Counted from the first letter of the stretch, positions 12,669 to 24,444 are shown. The stretch is DNA of 64,000 nt from Tragulus kanchil (GCA_022376925.1 JAIOJX010000026.1:200298400-200362399); one strand, 5' to 3'. The notes: generated by a model from the sequence alone, not told the origin. Numbers and translations: made by a program.

Positions 12669-13686
12669 TCCACTCCAGTTGCCTGTTTATGGTGTATTGC
12701 AGGTTCATCTTCTATAAATCACTGAGACATTTTGAATGATTTTGAGTGATTCAGTGATTTTCTGATTATGAATTCATTTATATAAATGCTTAGCAAAAAG
12801 TTACTAATTATGTATCTCCTTTCTCTAGGTAGGGTAGGGTCAAATATACTTTTGGTGAAAGAGAAACTGCAGTTGCAATTTCTATATTGAACCTTGTTAA
12901 GAACTACAATGTAATTTTTTCCTCTGGTCGTGTAACTTTGTATGATACATTCATCTCCTCACAGTCATCTGAAATGAATTATTTCTTACTACTCATGCAT
13001 CTTAATAAACTTACTTGTTCTTAGGGTGCTTCAATGGAAGTTCAATGGAACTTTCTCACACACATGTACACGTAATCAAGTCCAATATAGGGAGAGGAAA
13101 TAGCTATTGATGTAATTTCTAGGGGTTTCTTTGTGCAGGGGATTAATAAGAGAAGGGGTAGTTTAAGGACAGACCCTTGGTCCCTCTTAGATTTCTAGAA
13201 GTTGTTTTTCAGGCTGCTGTTTATTACTTTGCTGACTCAAGTAAATTATAGCTCTCCTCCTATGTCTATCTGGATAGACTCAAGTTTTTATAAGGGCTGG
13301 TCCACGTACACTTTACTGGTAAAGGAAAGAAAGCATCCTTTTTATGACTACCAGTGCTTGTCTTATGAGAGATAGGAAACTCAAAGTTAAACCTGAAATC
13401 TGTACCTTCACATTGGTCACTTTGTTAATCTGCCCGAATTTTGAGGTTCGATCTGCCTTAATGCTCACCATTAATACAGCCCATCCGTTAACCATAAGCC
13501 CTTTAATAATAGCCCACAGGAATTCCCTGGTAGACACAACTTTCTGACTTGTTTGGAAATTATACAAGGCCTCCACATAGAAATGGTTGGGGCTGTCAAC
13601 AGACATGCTCTTTTTACCTAGTTTGAAGAGAAAAAAGGTGACTTCTGTGCCAACTTATAACAGTCTTGCTTCCATTTCAGCTGTAT

Positions 13687-13848
13687 CAGTGGATCTCAAT
13701 CCTGGCTGCAAAACTCGTCACCTGGGGAGCTTTCAAAAATATCAATGTTTATGCCCCATCATAGATGCACAGAGAGGGAGGCTAGAACATTTGAGTTAAG
13801 AAAATATTCCCAGGTGATTCTAAGGGTTAGCCAGGTTTGAAAAATCAC
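13687..13848 (+). mobile_element. MER5A-like hAT-Charlie element
   Basis: It starts 'cagtggatctcaatcctggc' and ends '...caggtgattctaagggttagccaggtttgaaaaatcac'. This is the imperfect terminal-inverted-repeat structure of MER5A, including the internal 'cacctggggagcttt'. It is a non-autonomous DNA transposon remnant without coding capacity. A duplicate lies at 14810-14971. Confidence 0.8.
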
Positions 13849-13904
13849 AGGGTTTAGGACCAAGAAGATACACTTCTCTGAAAGAGGACATAGGTGATAC
13901 TTTC

Positions 13905-14092
13905 TTTCTTTTTTTTTTTTTTTTAAAGATTTTTTTTTTTTTAATTTTTTATTTATTTTATTTTTTAATTTTTTTTGGATGGGAGTGGGTTGGGGAGGGG
14001 GGGTGGGTGGGTCACTTCTATTGGTCTTTCATTTATTCAGTTTCATCCATCTTTGTTCTTTGGCCTGTGTGGGCCTCCCATCGTAGCAGTCT
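13905..14092 (-). mobile_element. 5'-truncated tRNA-derived SINE with 14-bp TSD
   Basis: A T-rich block (poly-A tail read in reverse) is followed by 'cacttctattggtctttc' and 'gttctttggcctgtgtgggc', which match the tail side of the SINE at 17212-17544. The head is missing. The flanks repeat 'taggtgatactttc' at 13891-13904 and 14093-14106, a clear TSD showing LINE-mediated insertion. The duplicate copy sits at 15028-15202 between the same TSDs. Confidence 0.85.
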
Positions 14093-14809
14093 TAGGTGAT
14101 ACTTTCAAAGTTACTGTGGCCGGCTGAGATGTTGGTGAAGACTAGACTGTGCATGTCTACTTTTAGGATGGCCTCCATCTCCTTCCAGTCAAAAGTCTAC
14201 CTATAAAAGAGCTCTCTCCTTCCCTTTACGCCACCTACGAAACATGACCTGGCTCAGCTCAGTGGAAGTTGACCAGACGTAGGACAGTGGGGCGCGGAGG
14301 AGCTCAGCTCATGGTGACAATGGATGAGACAGTTGAGCGTGGATAACACAAGTATCTGGACAAGCAATTGGTTTCATAATTCACTGTGTGATTTTGGGTA
14401 AACCACTGACTATTCCTAGACATTTTTTCCCTTCTGAGTAAATAAGAGGTAATAACCCCATGCTTACTTCACAGGCTTTTGGGAGCTTTATGAAATTGTG
14501 TCCTTGAAGCATTTTAGAAACTCTAGTCTCATACTTCATTGAGGCTAGTATTCCCACTTGTGTGAGAGAGGAGTTGTTTCAAAGTGAGGCCTCCACAAAA
14601 AGCCCATCCGTTAACCATAAGCCCTTTAATAATAGCCCACAGGAATTCCCTGGTAGACACAACTTTCTGACTTGTTTGGAAATTATACAAGGCCTCCACA
14701 TAGAAATGGTTGGGGCTGTCAACAGACATGCTCTTTTTACCTAGTTTGAAGAGAAAAAAGGTGACTTCTGTGCCAACTTATAACAGTCTTGCTTCCATTT
14801 CAGCTGTAT

Positions 14810-14971
14810 CAGTGGATCTCAATCCTGGCTGCAAAACTCGTCACCTGGGGAGCTTTCAAAAATATCAATGTTTATGCCCCATCATAGATGCACAGAGAGG
14901 GAGGCTAGAACATTTGAGTTAAGAAAATATTCCCAGGTGATTCTAAGGGTTAGCCAGGTTTGAAAAATCAC
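14810..14971 (+). mobile_element. MER5A-like element (duplicate copy)
   Basis: This is the copy of 13687-13848 within duplication 6 copy B. It is not an independent insertion. Confidence 0.8.
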
Positions 14972-15027
14972 AGGGTTTAGGACCAAGAAGATACACTTCT
15001 CTGAAAGAGGACATAGGTGATACTTTC

Positions 15028-15202
15028 TTTCTTTTTTTTTTTTTAAAGATTTTTTTTTTTTTTATTTATTTTATTTTTAATTTTTTTGGATGGGAGTGGG
15101 TTGGGGAGGGGGGGGGGTGGGTCACTTCTATTGGTCTTTCATTTATTCAGTTTCATCCATCTTTGTTCTTTGGCCTGTGTGGGCCTCCCATCGTAGCAGT
15201 CT
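15028..15202 (-). mobile_element. truncated SINE (duplicate copy)
   Basis: This is the copy of 13905-14092 in duplication 6 copy B. It has shorter T-rich runs and a longer G run near 15107. It is flanked by the same TSD at 15014-15027 and 15203-15216. Confidence 0.85.
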
Positions 15203-15698
15203 TAGGTGATACTTTCAAAGTTACTGTGGCCGGCTGAGATGTTGGTGAAGACTAGACTGTGCATGTCTACTTTTAGGATGGCCTCCATCTCCTTCCAGTC
15301 AAAAGTCTACCTATAAAAGAGCTCTCTCCTTTCCTTTTACGCCACCTACCGAAACATGACCTGGCTCAGCTCAGTGGAAGTTGACCAGACGTAGGACAGT
15401 GGGGCGCGGAGGAGCTCAGCTCATGGTGACAATGGATGAGACAGTTGAGCGTGGATAACACAAGTATCTGGACAAGCAATTGGTTTCATAATTCACTGTG
15501 TGATTTTGGGTAAACCACTGACTATTCCTAGACATTTTTTCCCTTCTGAGTAAATAAGAGGTAATAACCCCATGCTTACTTCACAGGCTTTTGGGAGCTT
15601 TATGAAATTGTGTCCTTGAAGCATTTTAGAAACTCTAGTCTCATACTTCATTGAGGCTAGTATTCCCACTTGTGTGAGAGAGGAGTTGTTTCAAAGTG

Positions 15699-16080
15699 TT
15701 CTTTCCATGGACCAAATATTGGAAAATAAGATTTTAAGATCTGAAGACGAAATATGAACAGATATATAGCTCAGATGGTGCATCATATTTTCCTACATTT
15801 GATAAAAGATAAATTTACCTTGATGGTAAACCACCCCCTAAATCTAGCTATAGGGAACAATAAAGTAAAAAAGGCAAAGTTGTTTATTCTGATATTTTAA
15901 AGCAAGAACAGAGAAAACCTAAAATATTATAATGTCACAAATGCTACTGAATGTTTATTGCCCATAACTATGTTAGGCATTGTATAACACAGGCTTAATT
16001 TGAACTTGGAGATATTATAAACTAAAAATAATCTGAAGTAAAAATAAATAATGTGTATTTGAAAACTACAATGAACTGGT
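15699..16080. other. unique AT-rich DNA, nothing recognised
   Basis: No gene or repeat was recognised between the end of duplication 6 and the nested SINE pair. Confidence 0.6.
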
Positions 16081-16630
16081 GAAAGTCAAAGTGTTAGTCG
16101 CTCAGTCATGTCCGACTCTTTGCGACCCCATGGACTGTAGCCACCAGGCTTCTCTGTCCATGGAATTCTCCAGGCAAGAACACTGGGCTGGTAGGGCTTA
16201 CCTGGTAGCTCAGTGGTGAAGAGTTCACCTGCCAATGCAGGAGACACGGGTCCGATCCCTGATCCAGGAGGATCCCACAAAGTGAGGATCAACTAAGCCC
16301 GTGACCCACTATTATTGAGCCTGTGCTCTAGAGCCTCCAAGCTGCAACTATTAAAGCCCATGTGCCCTAGAGCCCGAATTCCACAATGAGAGAACAGGAG
16401 GCCTGCTCATCTCAGCTAGGGAGCAGCCCCCATTCCCTGCAACTAGAGAAGAGCCTGTGGCAGCAGTGAAAACCCAGAATAGCCATAAATAAATAAATAA
16501 ATAAAAATTAAAAAAAAAAAAAAGAATACTGGGGTGGGTTGCCAATTCCTTCTCTAGGGGAATCTTCCTAACCCGGGGATTGAACATAGGTTTCCTGCAC
16601 TGCAGATAAATTCCCACATTGCAGGTAAAT
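16081..16630 (-). mobile_element. Bov-tA SINE interrupted by a second SINE
   Basis: The outer element is Bov-tA in reverse. 'gtcgctcagtcatgtccgac' and 'ccccatggactgtag' (16097-16192) continue at 'gggtgggttgccaattcc' (16533-16630). Bov-tA joins a tRNA-like head to a piece derived from the BovB 3' end. The middle (16193-16521) is a younger SINE on the other strand. Around the insert, 'aagaacactgggctgg' (16178) and 'aagaatactggggtgg' (16522) form an imperfect TSD. Confidence 0.88.
16193..16521 (+). mobile_element. tRNA-derived SINE (CHR-type) nested in Bov-tA
   Basis: It has a tRNA-like head 'ggtagctcagtggtgaag' and box-B-like 'gggtccgatccctgatcc'. The body is 'aactaagcccgtgacccac...gagcctgtgctctagagcc' and the tail is (AAAT)n plus poly-A (16484-16521). 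The structure matches the cetartiodactyl CHR/tRNA-Glu SINE group. It is a retroposon, not a functional tRNA gene. Confidence 0.85.
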
Positions 16631-16639
16631 GAACTAGAG

Positions 16640-17203
16640 CTAACACCTAAAACAGACGACTTATGAAGTGGAATTTCCTAAGAGATTTCTTTGGTGAAAA
16701 AGTCTAGACTAACATGTGTAATGAAATGAAGAGCCAGCCACCTTCAGTCTTTGCTTTGATTTATCACAGTAATGATGAAAATGAATGAACTATGGCTTAT
16801 AAACTGTGAATGAACTGTGTCACTATGAATTACAGTGATGATTTTAATTGACAAAATTTTTGACTCTTTTGTGGATTAGACAACAACGACAATAACCAAA
16901 ACAAACTAAAAATCCTCAGGAATCACAAGAAATAGTATAGCATGATTTTGTAGCTACAGGGGGAAAAATTTAGCTTCATGAAGGTCTTCAAATTAACACG
17001 CTTGTTGAAGCTAATTCAAGGCATGGCTGTAAAATCTGGAAAGTTCACAGCCTCTTTTCTCTTTATAGCTCCATGTTCACCCACATTACTGGAACCTCTC
17101 TCTTTCTGCCTTTAGGTAATATTCTCTTGTTTGTCATCACACTTAAAAAATGATTTGTTATGCATGACTAAAAAGCATTCACAGAAACTACTACCTCAGC
17201 CAT
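16640..17203. other. unique DNA, nothing recognised
   Basis: AT-rich non-coding sequence without a supportable gene or named repeat. Confidence 0.6.
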
Positions 17204-17211
17204 GCATTATT

Positions 17212-17544
17212 ATTTTTTTTTTTTAAAGATTTATTTATTTATTTATTTTGGGCGGGGGTCGGGTTGGGGAGGGCGGGGAGGGGGCGGCCACTTCTATTGG
17301 TCTTTCAATTCTCTGTTCTCATCCGTCATTGTTCTTTGGCTCCTGTGGGCTTCCCATCGCGGTGGCCTCTGTCGCTGCAGAGCGCCGGCTCTGGGCACAT
17401 GCACTCCAGAGCTCCGGCTCAGCAATCGGACACATCAGTCCAGCTGCTCCGCGGCATGTGGGATCTTCCCAGGCCAGGGCTCGAACCAGCGCCCCTTGCA
17501 CTGCAAGGCGGTGTCCATACCCACTGGACCACCAGGGGAAGCCC
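17212..17544 (-). mobile_element. near-complete tRNA-derived SINE with unusual body
   Basis: Read in reverse, the head 'gcttcccctggtggtccagt' with a box-B-like 'gttcgagccctggcc' lies at the right (17490-17544). A GC-rich body of about 200 bases follows, then a (TTTA)n/poly-T tail at the left. 'gcattatt' flanks it at 17204-17211 and 17545-17552, a likely TSD. The body differs from that at 16193-16521 but is shared with 57039-57309 and, in part, 13905-14092. The ORFs across it (about 100-124 codons) are incidental. Confidence 0.85.
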
Positions 17545-17963
17545 GCATTATTTTAATCTATGATTGCAATACATGATATTACTGGGTTTATGGTCATTAT
17601 GTAAGTATGTCCATAAAGTAATACTAACAATATTAATCTGATTGTGGATTTAAAGGCTTTTCTCCCTTTAAGGGATTTTAGGCATCAGCAGGCTGGAAGT
17701 GAGTAATCATTTGAGGACAATTTGCTTATACTGGTGGGTGTGAATATAGGGAGCAGTGGAGTAAGGGAGGGGAGCAGAGAAGAGCAAAAGAATGACCTTT
17801 AATTTCTTCATGTCTGATCTCAACTCCTGGCAGGCTGGATGCTTTGACCCATGTTGTAGAGACTTTGTTTCAGAGCTGTAGGAGAACAGAGCCTCTATAG
17901 TTCTCACCACCAGTTTCCAAGAGAACCCAAAGTTTATTGTTTCTCAACCCAAAGTTTATTGTT

Positions 17964-18127
17964 TCTCAAAAGTAAATGTGCACCAGGTTTAGAAGAGCAA
18001 TGTCTAAACAGGTTATTGGGCCCAAATTCCAGAGTTTCTGACTTAATGTGTCCTGTCCTAAGACAGAATTTGCATTTCGAGTAAAATCTCAAGTGATGCT
18101 GAAGGAAAACCCTTTGAGAACCATTGC
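17964..18127 (+). mobile_element. MER5A-like element
   Basis: It starts 'tctcaaaagtaaatgtgcac' and ends 'aagtgatgctgaaggaaaac' plus 'cctttgagaaccattgc', typical of MER5A ends. The 22-bp unit 'acccaaagtttattgtttct' is tandemly repeated just upstream (17925-17968). A duplicate is at 19075-19237. Confidence 0.7.
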
Positions 18128-19074
18128 TTTAGACTGACCATCTGTGACTAAACTTTGTCTTCCATTTTATGGATGAGCTACCTGGGGTCTTGGATGTTAA
18201 ATAATACCCAACATTCTGATAAAAATTAAGGCTTCCTATTCCCCAGGCCAGTGTTTTTGTCTCACTTAGTTCTCTACCTTCATTTGAGAAGAATGTGTGT
18301 TCTACTCTCTTAAAACAAGGCATTGGAGTGTGTAATTGTTGGTTTCATTTTTTTTTTTTCATGCTGCAACCATAGTTTGCAAAAATGCACTCCCTATAAA
18401 TCTATATTTTCCATGCTTTTGTTTTATATAATCTTTGTTTCTGACCCACAAGAGTTTCAGTGAAGCAAAATTTCTAGTAGAATCGGTTAGTAAAATTTCC
18501 CCCAAATCTAAAACCTTTCTCACTGTACATTTTCAAAGAGGCATAACCAATATTCAAATCTGATTTGAGTACCGCATCTTCATATTCATTTGTTGCTCAT
18601 GCAGTAACAAAACTGCAGCAGGAGAAGGTAAACAGAAAGAAACCAAATGCCCTGGATGATGCAAGTGGGTAGTTCTTGAAAAACCAACATAGACAACTGT
18701 CAATGAAGCAACTATCTAGTGGAATTTGATTGATATGTTTTTATCATATCAATCATTTGAATCATTAGCTCTCTGAAAATAATTTTCCATTAACTCAATA
18801 CATTTTTATTGAGCACTTTCTGGTGGCAGGCACCATGAAAGGCAAGAAGGAATACAGTGATGGAGCAGTGGAGTAAGGGAGGGAGCAGAGAAGAGCAAAG
18901 AATGACCTTTAATTTCTTCATGTCTGATCTCAACTCCTGGCAGGCTGGATGCTTTGACCCATGTTGTAGAGACTTTGTTTCAGAGCTGTAGGAGAACAGA
19001 GCCTCTATAGTTCTCACCACCAGTTTCCAAGAGAACCCAAAGTTTATTGTTTCTCAACCCAAAGTTTATTGTTT

Positions 19075-19237
19075 CTCAAAAGTAAATGTGCACCAGGTTT
19101 AGAAGAGCAATGTCTAAACAGGTTATTGGGCCCAAATTCCAGAGTTTCTGACTTAATGTGTCCTGTCCTAAGACAGAATTTGCATTTCGAGTAAAATCTC
19201 AAGTGATGCTGAAGGAAAACCCTTTGAGAACCATTGC
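19075..19237 (+). mobile_element. MER5A-like element (duplicate copy)
   Basis: This is the copy of 17964-18127 within duplication 7 copy B. Confidence 0.7.
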
Positions 19238-19709
19238 TTTAGACTGACCATCTGTGACTAAACTTTGTCTTCCATTTTATGGATGAGCTACCTGGGGTCT
19301 TGGATGTTAAATAATACCCAACATTCTGATAAAAATTAAGGCTTCCTATTCCCCAGGCCAGTGTTTTTGTCTCACTTAGTTCTCTACCTTCATTTGAGAA
19401 GAATGTGTGTTCTACTCTCTTAAAACAAGGCATTGGAGTGTGTAATTGTTGGTTTCATTTTTTTTTTTTCATGCTGCAACCATAGTTTGCAAAAATGCAC
19501 TCCCTATAAATCTATATTTTCCATGCTTTTGTTTTATATAATCTTTGTTTCTGACCCACAAGAGTTTCAGTGAAGCAAAATTTCTAGTAGAATCGGTTAG
19601 TAAAATTTCCCCCAAATCTAAAACCTTTCTCACTGTACATTTTCAAAGAGGCATAACCAATATTCAAATCTGATTTGAGTACCGCATCTTCATATTCATT
19701 TGTTGCTCA

Positions 19710-22041
19710 TGCAGTAACAAAACTGCAGCAGGAGAAGGTAAACAGAAAGAAACCAAATGCCCTGGATGATGCACGAAGTGGGTAGTTCTTGAAAAACCAA
19801 CATAGACAACTGTCAATGAAGCAACTATCTAGTGGAATTTGATTGATATGTTTTTATCATATCAATCATTTGAATCATTAGCTCTCTGAAAATAATTTTC
19901 CATTAACTCAATACATTTTTATTGAGCACTTTCTGGTGGCAGGCACCATGAAAGGCAAGAAGGAATACAGTGATGGACAAAACAGAAACTCTCCTCTCTC
20001 CATTATCTCAAAGTCCAGTAAGTTTAGTCACTCATTGGAATCATACATGTTTTATCAAGTTCTTCTAATTTATACTCATTAGGTTGGTTGGATTTTCAGT
20101 TAGTTTAATTAAACAGAACTCAATTTTTTAGACAAGAGAGCAGATTAATTTGAAACGTGTATCTTTGTTAGAAGAAACTGAATTCTTATACATTTCTAAC
20201 TGAAAAAAAGAAAAGAGTATTTTATTCTAGAACTCTGTGTATTTAGGAGTGGCTAAGATTATATATGTGATACATTTACTTAGTACAGGCAGATAACTGG
20301 CAAGACCTTAGTTTAGATTGAGATTAATTTTTCCTACAGCATGTTAAGTTACTGTTTTCTTAGATCATAAAAATCTATCAGTTTGCGCTTTCCATAGAAA
20401 ATATACAGTTCACAAAATAAACAATAATGTATGCCCTTAAAACATGATAAAACAACAAAACTCGTCCCTTATCTCATGATTCATTTGAGATGAGATTTGT
20501 CCTAATTATCAAACAGTTCTTTGTTTTAAAGTATTTCTACCCATTTGGTCTGAAAATTATATTTCTTTGAATGCTTTATCTAAGTACATCCTAAAGGAAG
20601 AGCACATTCTGGATCCCTCTTCATATAGCACAAAATAATATTGTATATCTGGCCCTTATATTCTTTCTCCTATGCATATTTGAATCATTTAAAGAGTAGC
20701 TTCCATTAGAAGCTGAGCTCTTAAAACATAGCATCTTAGACTCAGAATAGACTGTGGAGAGATCCACTCCCAAATTCTGCCTAAATTCAAACTGCTGCTA
20801 GAACATGCCTGGAAGAGGACAGTCAATCTGAAGGAGCTCCATTCTGAAGACCTTACTATATAATTTGGGGAATCGCCTTCTTTGCAGTAACAAAACTGCA
20901 GCAGGAGAAGGTAAACAGAAAGAAACCAAATGCCCTGGATGATGCAAAGTGGGTAGTTCTTGAAAAACCAACATAGACAACTGTCAATGAAGCAACTATC
21001 TAGTGGAATTTGATTGATATGTTTTTATCATATCAATCATTTGAATCATTAGCTCTCTGAAAATAATTTTCCATTAACTCAATACATTTTTATTGAGCAC
21101 TTTCTGGTGGCAGGCACCATGAAAGGCAAGAAGGAATACAGTGATGGACAAAACAGAAACTCTCCTCTCTCCATTATCTCAAAGTCCAGTAAGTTTAGTC
21201 ACTCATTGGAATCATACATGTTTTATCAAGTTCTTCTAATTTATACTCATTAGGTTGGTTGGATTTTCAGTTAGTTTAATTAAACAGAACTCAATTTTTT
21301 AGACAAGAGAGCAGATTAATTTGAAACGTGTATCTTTGTTAGAAGAAACTGAATTCTTATACATTTCTAACTGAAAAAAAGAAAAGAGTATTTTATTCTA
21401 GAACTCTGTGTATTTAGGAGTGGCTAAGATTATATATGTGATACATTTACTTAGTACAGGCAGATAACTGGCAAGACCTTAGTTTAGATTGAGATTAATT
21501 TTTCCTACAGCATGTTAAGTTACTGTTTTCTTAGATCATAAAAATCTATCAGTTTGCGCTTTCCATAGAAAATATACAGTTCACAAAATAAACAATAATG
21601 TATGCCCTTAAAACATGATAAAACAACAAAACTCGTCCCTTATCTCATGATTCATTTGAGATGAGATTTGTCCTAATTATCAAACAGTTCTTTGTTTTAA
21701 AGTATTTCTACCCATTTGGTCTGAAAATTATATTTCTTTGAATGCTTTATCTAAGTACATCCTAAAGGAAGAGCACATTCTGGATCCCTCTTCATATAGC
21801 ACAAAATAATATTGTATATCTGGCCCTTATATTCTTTCTCCTATGCATATTTGAATCATTTAAAGAGTAGCTTCCATTAGAAGCTGAGCTCTTAAAACAT
21901 AGCATCTTAGACTCAGAATAGACTGTGGAGAGATCCACTCCCAAATTCTGCCTAAATTCAAACTGCTGCTAGAACATGCCTGGAAGAGGACAGTCAATCT
22001 GAAGGAGCTCCATTCTGAAGACCTTACTATATAATTTGGGG
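19710..22041. repeat. tandem duplication 8 (unit ~1.17 kb)
   Basis: Copy A is 19710-20870 and copy B 20883-22041, with filler 'aatcgccttctt' at 20871-20882. Copy A overlaps duplication 7 copy B, so 18600-18861, 19710-19977 and 20883-21150 are three copies. The unit is AT-rich and unrecognised apart from the L2-like tail near its start. Confidence 0.97.
19902..19996 (-). repeat. possible L2 3' end in reverse
   Basis: The order 'aatacatttttattgagcac', 'ggcaggcaccatgaaaggc', 'tacagtgatggacaaaacag' is that of a reverse-oriented L2 terminus. A duplicate is at 21076-21170, and a copy truncated by the duplication 7 junction is at 18790-18861. Confidence 0.5.
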
Positions 22042-22204
22042 GAAGTTCTCTTTATTCAGAAGTTCTGTCTTATACATTTCCAAAATCTACCTCCTTCTAA
22101 TTTCCACTTATTCTGTTATTAAACTATAAATGAGTCAAGTCCTTTTTCAATGATATAAATGAACTTATTTACAAAGCAGAAAGAGACTCACAGCCTTAGA
22201 AAAT

Positions 22205-22480
22205 GGAACTCATGGTTGCATGGTGGAGGGGATAGTTAAGGACTTTGGGAAGACCATGTACATACACATTGTTATATTTAAAATCTATTGTACAGCACAT
22301 GGAACTCTGCTCAATGTTATGTGCTAGCCTGGATGGGAGGGGGGTTTGGGGAGAGAATGGATACATATATATGTATGGTCAAGTCCCTGAGTCCCTTCAC
22401 TGTTCACCTGAAACTATCACAACATTGTTAATTGGGCATACCTCGGTACAAAATGGTTTTGGTGTGGAAAAAAAAAAAAG
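22205..22480 (+). mobile_element. L1 3' UTR (ruminant type) with poly-A
   Basis: Diagnostic L1 3' UTR phrases run in order: 'gttgcatggtggaggggata', 'gggaagaccatgtacata', 'tggaactctgctcaatgtta', 'tgtgctagcctggatgggag', 'ttcacctgaaactatcacaa', then a 12-A tail at 22468. It is 5'-truncated with no ORF2 sequence. Copy B is at 23369-23634. Confidence 0.9.
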
Positions 22481-22669
22481 AAAGAAGTCAAGTCCTTCTT
22501 CAATATGTAACTCTTCAAATATCTTCAAAAAATCTCTGTGGGCTGTGTCCTCTCTTAGATTTTTCCATTTTAGCTTCAAAGAGCTGTGGTTTCTTCAACA
22601 TCAATAACTCTTTTCATTTCTAGTACTTTGACTGGTTCTCCTTATCATTAATCCACATGACCTATAGTG

Positions 22670-22876
22670 TTTGAAAGTGCTAATTGCTCATTTGTGTCTG
22701 ACTCTTTGCAACCCCATAGCCTGCCAGGCTCCCCTGTCCATGGAATTCTTCAGGCAAGAACACTGGAGTGGGCAGCCATTCCATTCTCAAGGGAATCTTC
22801 CTGACCCAGGGATCAAACCTGGGTCTTCCGCATTGCAGCAAGTATCCTTCTCATCTGAGCTACCAGGGAAGACCAA
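22670..22876 (-). mobile_element. Bov-tA SINE with 8-bp TSD
   Basis: In reverse it reads 'gtgtctgactctttgcaacc' through 'caagaacactggagtgggca' to 'gagctaccagggaaga', the reversed tRNA-like head. 'ctatagtg' flanks it at 22662-22669 and 22877-22884. The copy is nearly full length. A duplicate is at 23825-24031. Confidence 0.9.
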
Positions 22877-22940
22877 CTATAGTGCTTACGTCAGGCATAA
22901 TAGTACCTCTCAAGACTGTGTATCACACATGTGATGAGCA

Positions 22941-23288
22941 TGTATTACGGACTGACGGACAGGGTGCTATCCTCCAGTACCAGTCTCCAAATTCATACGC
23001 TGAAGTCCTAACCCCAGTGTGACGATCTGTGGAGACGGGGGCTTTAGGAGGTAACTGGATTAGATGAGGTCGCTGGGGTGAGGCTCTCATAAAAAAGAAC
23101 CCACGGTGCTTGCTCTTTCACCGCCTCTGCCACAGCAAAAGGGGTCCTTTTGCAGACAGGCTCTCCCCAGGAACTGACCATGCTGGCACCATGATCTCAG
23201 ACTTCTAGCCTCCGGAACTGCAGGAAAATAAATTTCTGCGGTTTAAGCTATCCAGTCCGTGTTACGGCAGCCCACACAGACTAAGACA
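22941..23288 (+). mobile_element. MLT1-type LTR (ERVL-MaLR), solitary
   Basis: It opens 'tgtattacggactgacgg' and contains 'aaattcatacgctgaagtcc', 'taaccccagtgtgacga', 'cagacttctagcctccgg' and 'aataaatttctgcggtttaa' (poly-A signal region). It ends near 'cagactaagacag'. That is the layout of an MLT1 LTR. There is no internal retroviral sequence, so it is an ancient solo LTR with no coding capacity. A duplicate is at 24096-24444. Confidence 0.85.
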
Positions 23289-23368
23289 GTGAAAGAGGGA
23301 AAATAATTTTGGTGGAATTACTATGATTTATTCAACAGATTATCTGAATTTTTAAAGAGCTTAAATCC

Positions 23369-23634
23369 GTTGCATGGTGGAGGGGATAGTTAAGGACTTT
23401 GGGAAGACCATGTACATACACATTGTTATATTTAAAATCTATTGTACAGCACATGGAACTCTGCTCAATGTTATGTGCTAGCCTGGATGGGAGGGGGGTT
23501 TGGGGAGAGAATGGATACATATATATGTATGGTCAAGTCCCTGAGTCCCTTCACTGTTCACCTGAAACTATCACAACATTGTTAATTGGGCATACCTCGG
23601 TACAAAATGGTTTTGGTGTGGAAAAAAAAAAAAA
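23369..23634 (+). mobile_element. L1 3' UTR (duplicate copy)
   Basis: This is the copy of 22215-22480 within duplication 9 copy B, with one extra A in the tail. Confidence 0.9.
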
Positions 23635-23824
23635 GAAAGAAGTCAAGTCCTTCTTCAATATGTAACTCTTCAAATATCTTCAAAAAATCTCTGTGGGCTG
23701 TGTCCTCTCTTAGATTTTTCCATTTTAGCTTCAAAGAGCTGTGGTTTCTTCAACATCAATAACTCTTTTCATTTCTAGTACTTTGACTGGTTCTCCTTAT
23801 CATTAATCCACATGACCTATAGTG

Positions 23825-24031
23825 TTTGAAAGTGCTAATTGCTCATTTGTGTCTGACTCTTTGCAACCCCATAGCCTGCCAGGCTCCCCTGTCCATGGAA
23901 TTCTTCAGGCAAGAACACTGGAGTGGGCAGCCATTCCATTCTCAAGGGAATCTTCCTGACCCAGGGATCAAACCTGGGTCTTCCGCATTGCAGCAAGTAT
24001 CCTTCTCATCTGAGCTACCAGGGAAGACCAA
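23825..24031 (-). mobile_element. Bov-tA SINE (duplicate copy)
   Basis: This is the copy of 22670-22876. The same 'ctatagtg' TSD flanks it. Confidence 0.9.
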
Positions 24032-24095
24032 CTATAGTGCTTACGTCAGGCATAATAGTACCTCTCAAGACTGTGTATCACACATGTGATGAGCA

Positions 24096-24444
24096 TGTAT
24101 TACGGACTGACGGACAGGGTGCTATCCTCCAGTACCAGTCTCCAAATTCATACGCTGAAGTCCTAACCCCAGTGTGACGATCTGTGGAGACGGGGGCTTT
24201 AGGAGGTAACTGGATTAGATGAGGTCGCTGGGGTGAGGCTCTCATAAAAAAGAACCCACGGTGCTTGCTCTTTCACCGCCTCTGCCACAGCAAAAGGGGT
24301 CCTTTTGCAGACAGGCTCTCCCCAGGAACTGACCATGCTGGCACCATGATCTCAGACTTCTAGCCTCCGGAACTGCAGGAAAATAAATTTCTGCGGTTTA
24401 AGCTATCCAGTCCGTGTTACGGCAGCCCACACAGACTAAGACAG
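24096..24444 (+). mobile_element. MLT1-type solo LTR (duplicate copy)
   Basis: This is the copy of 22941-23288 within duplication 9 copy B. Confidence 0.85.

Larger units (their letters stand above)
11112..13401. repeat. tandem duplication 5 (unit 1,143 bp, direct junction)
   Basis: Copy A is 11112-12254 and copy B 12255-13401. They join without filler at a 3-base overlap ('tct'). Copy A overlaps the end of duplication 4 copy B, so 10009-10382, 11112-11485 and 12255-12628 are three copies. There is a small difference near 11946/13090 ('gggggaggg' against 'gggagagg'). Confidence 0.97.
13478..15698. repeat. tandem duplication 6 (unit ~1.12 kb)
   Basis: Copy A is 13478-14586 and copy B 14601-15698, with filler 'aggcctccacaaaa' at 14587-14600. 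The filler resembles 'aggcctccacatagaa' that occurs inside the unit near 13567. Both copies contain the same MER5A-like element and the same SINE with its TSD, so the duplication is younger than both insertions. Confidence 0.96.
17750..19977. repeat. tandem duplication 7 (unit 1,112 bp, direct junction)
   Basis: Copy A is 17750-18861 and copy B 18862-19977. The junction overlaps by 'gga' with no filler. Only one-base differences appear near the start of B ('gggaggggagc' against 'gggagggagc', 'gcaaaagaa' against 'gcaaagaa') and an inserted 'acga' near 19773. Confidence 0.97.

Noticed and set aside
16193..16270. tRNA gene (also 57039-57110 and 46411-46470)
   Set aside because: The tRNA-like heads are attached to SINE bodies with poly-A tails and lack a complete cloverleaf with an intact acceptor stem.
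17202..17576. 124-codon ORF and two overlapping ORFs of about 100 codons
   Set aside because: All lie within a reversed SINE and read through its tail and body. The open frames are incidental to GC-rich composition.
22941..23288. Endogenous retrovirus with coding capacity
   Set aside because: Only an MLT1-type solo LTR is present, with no internal region next to it.
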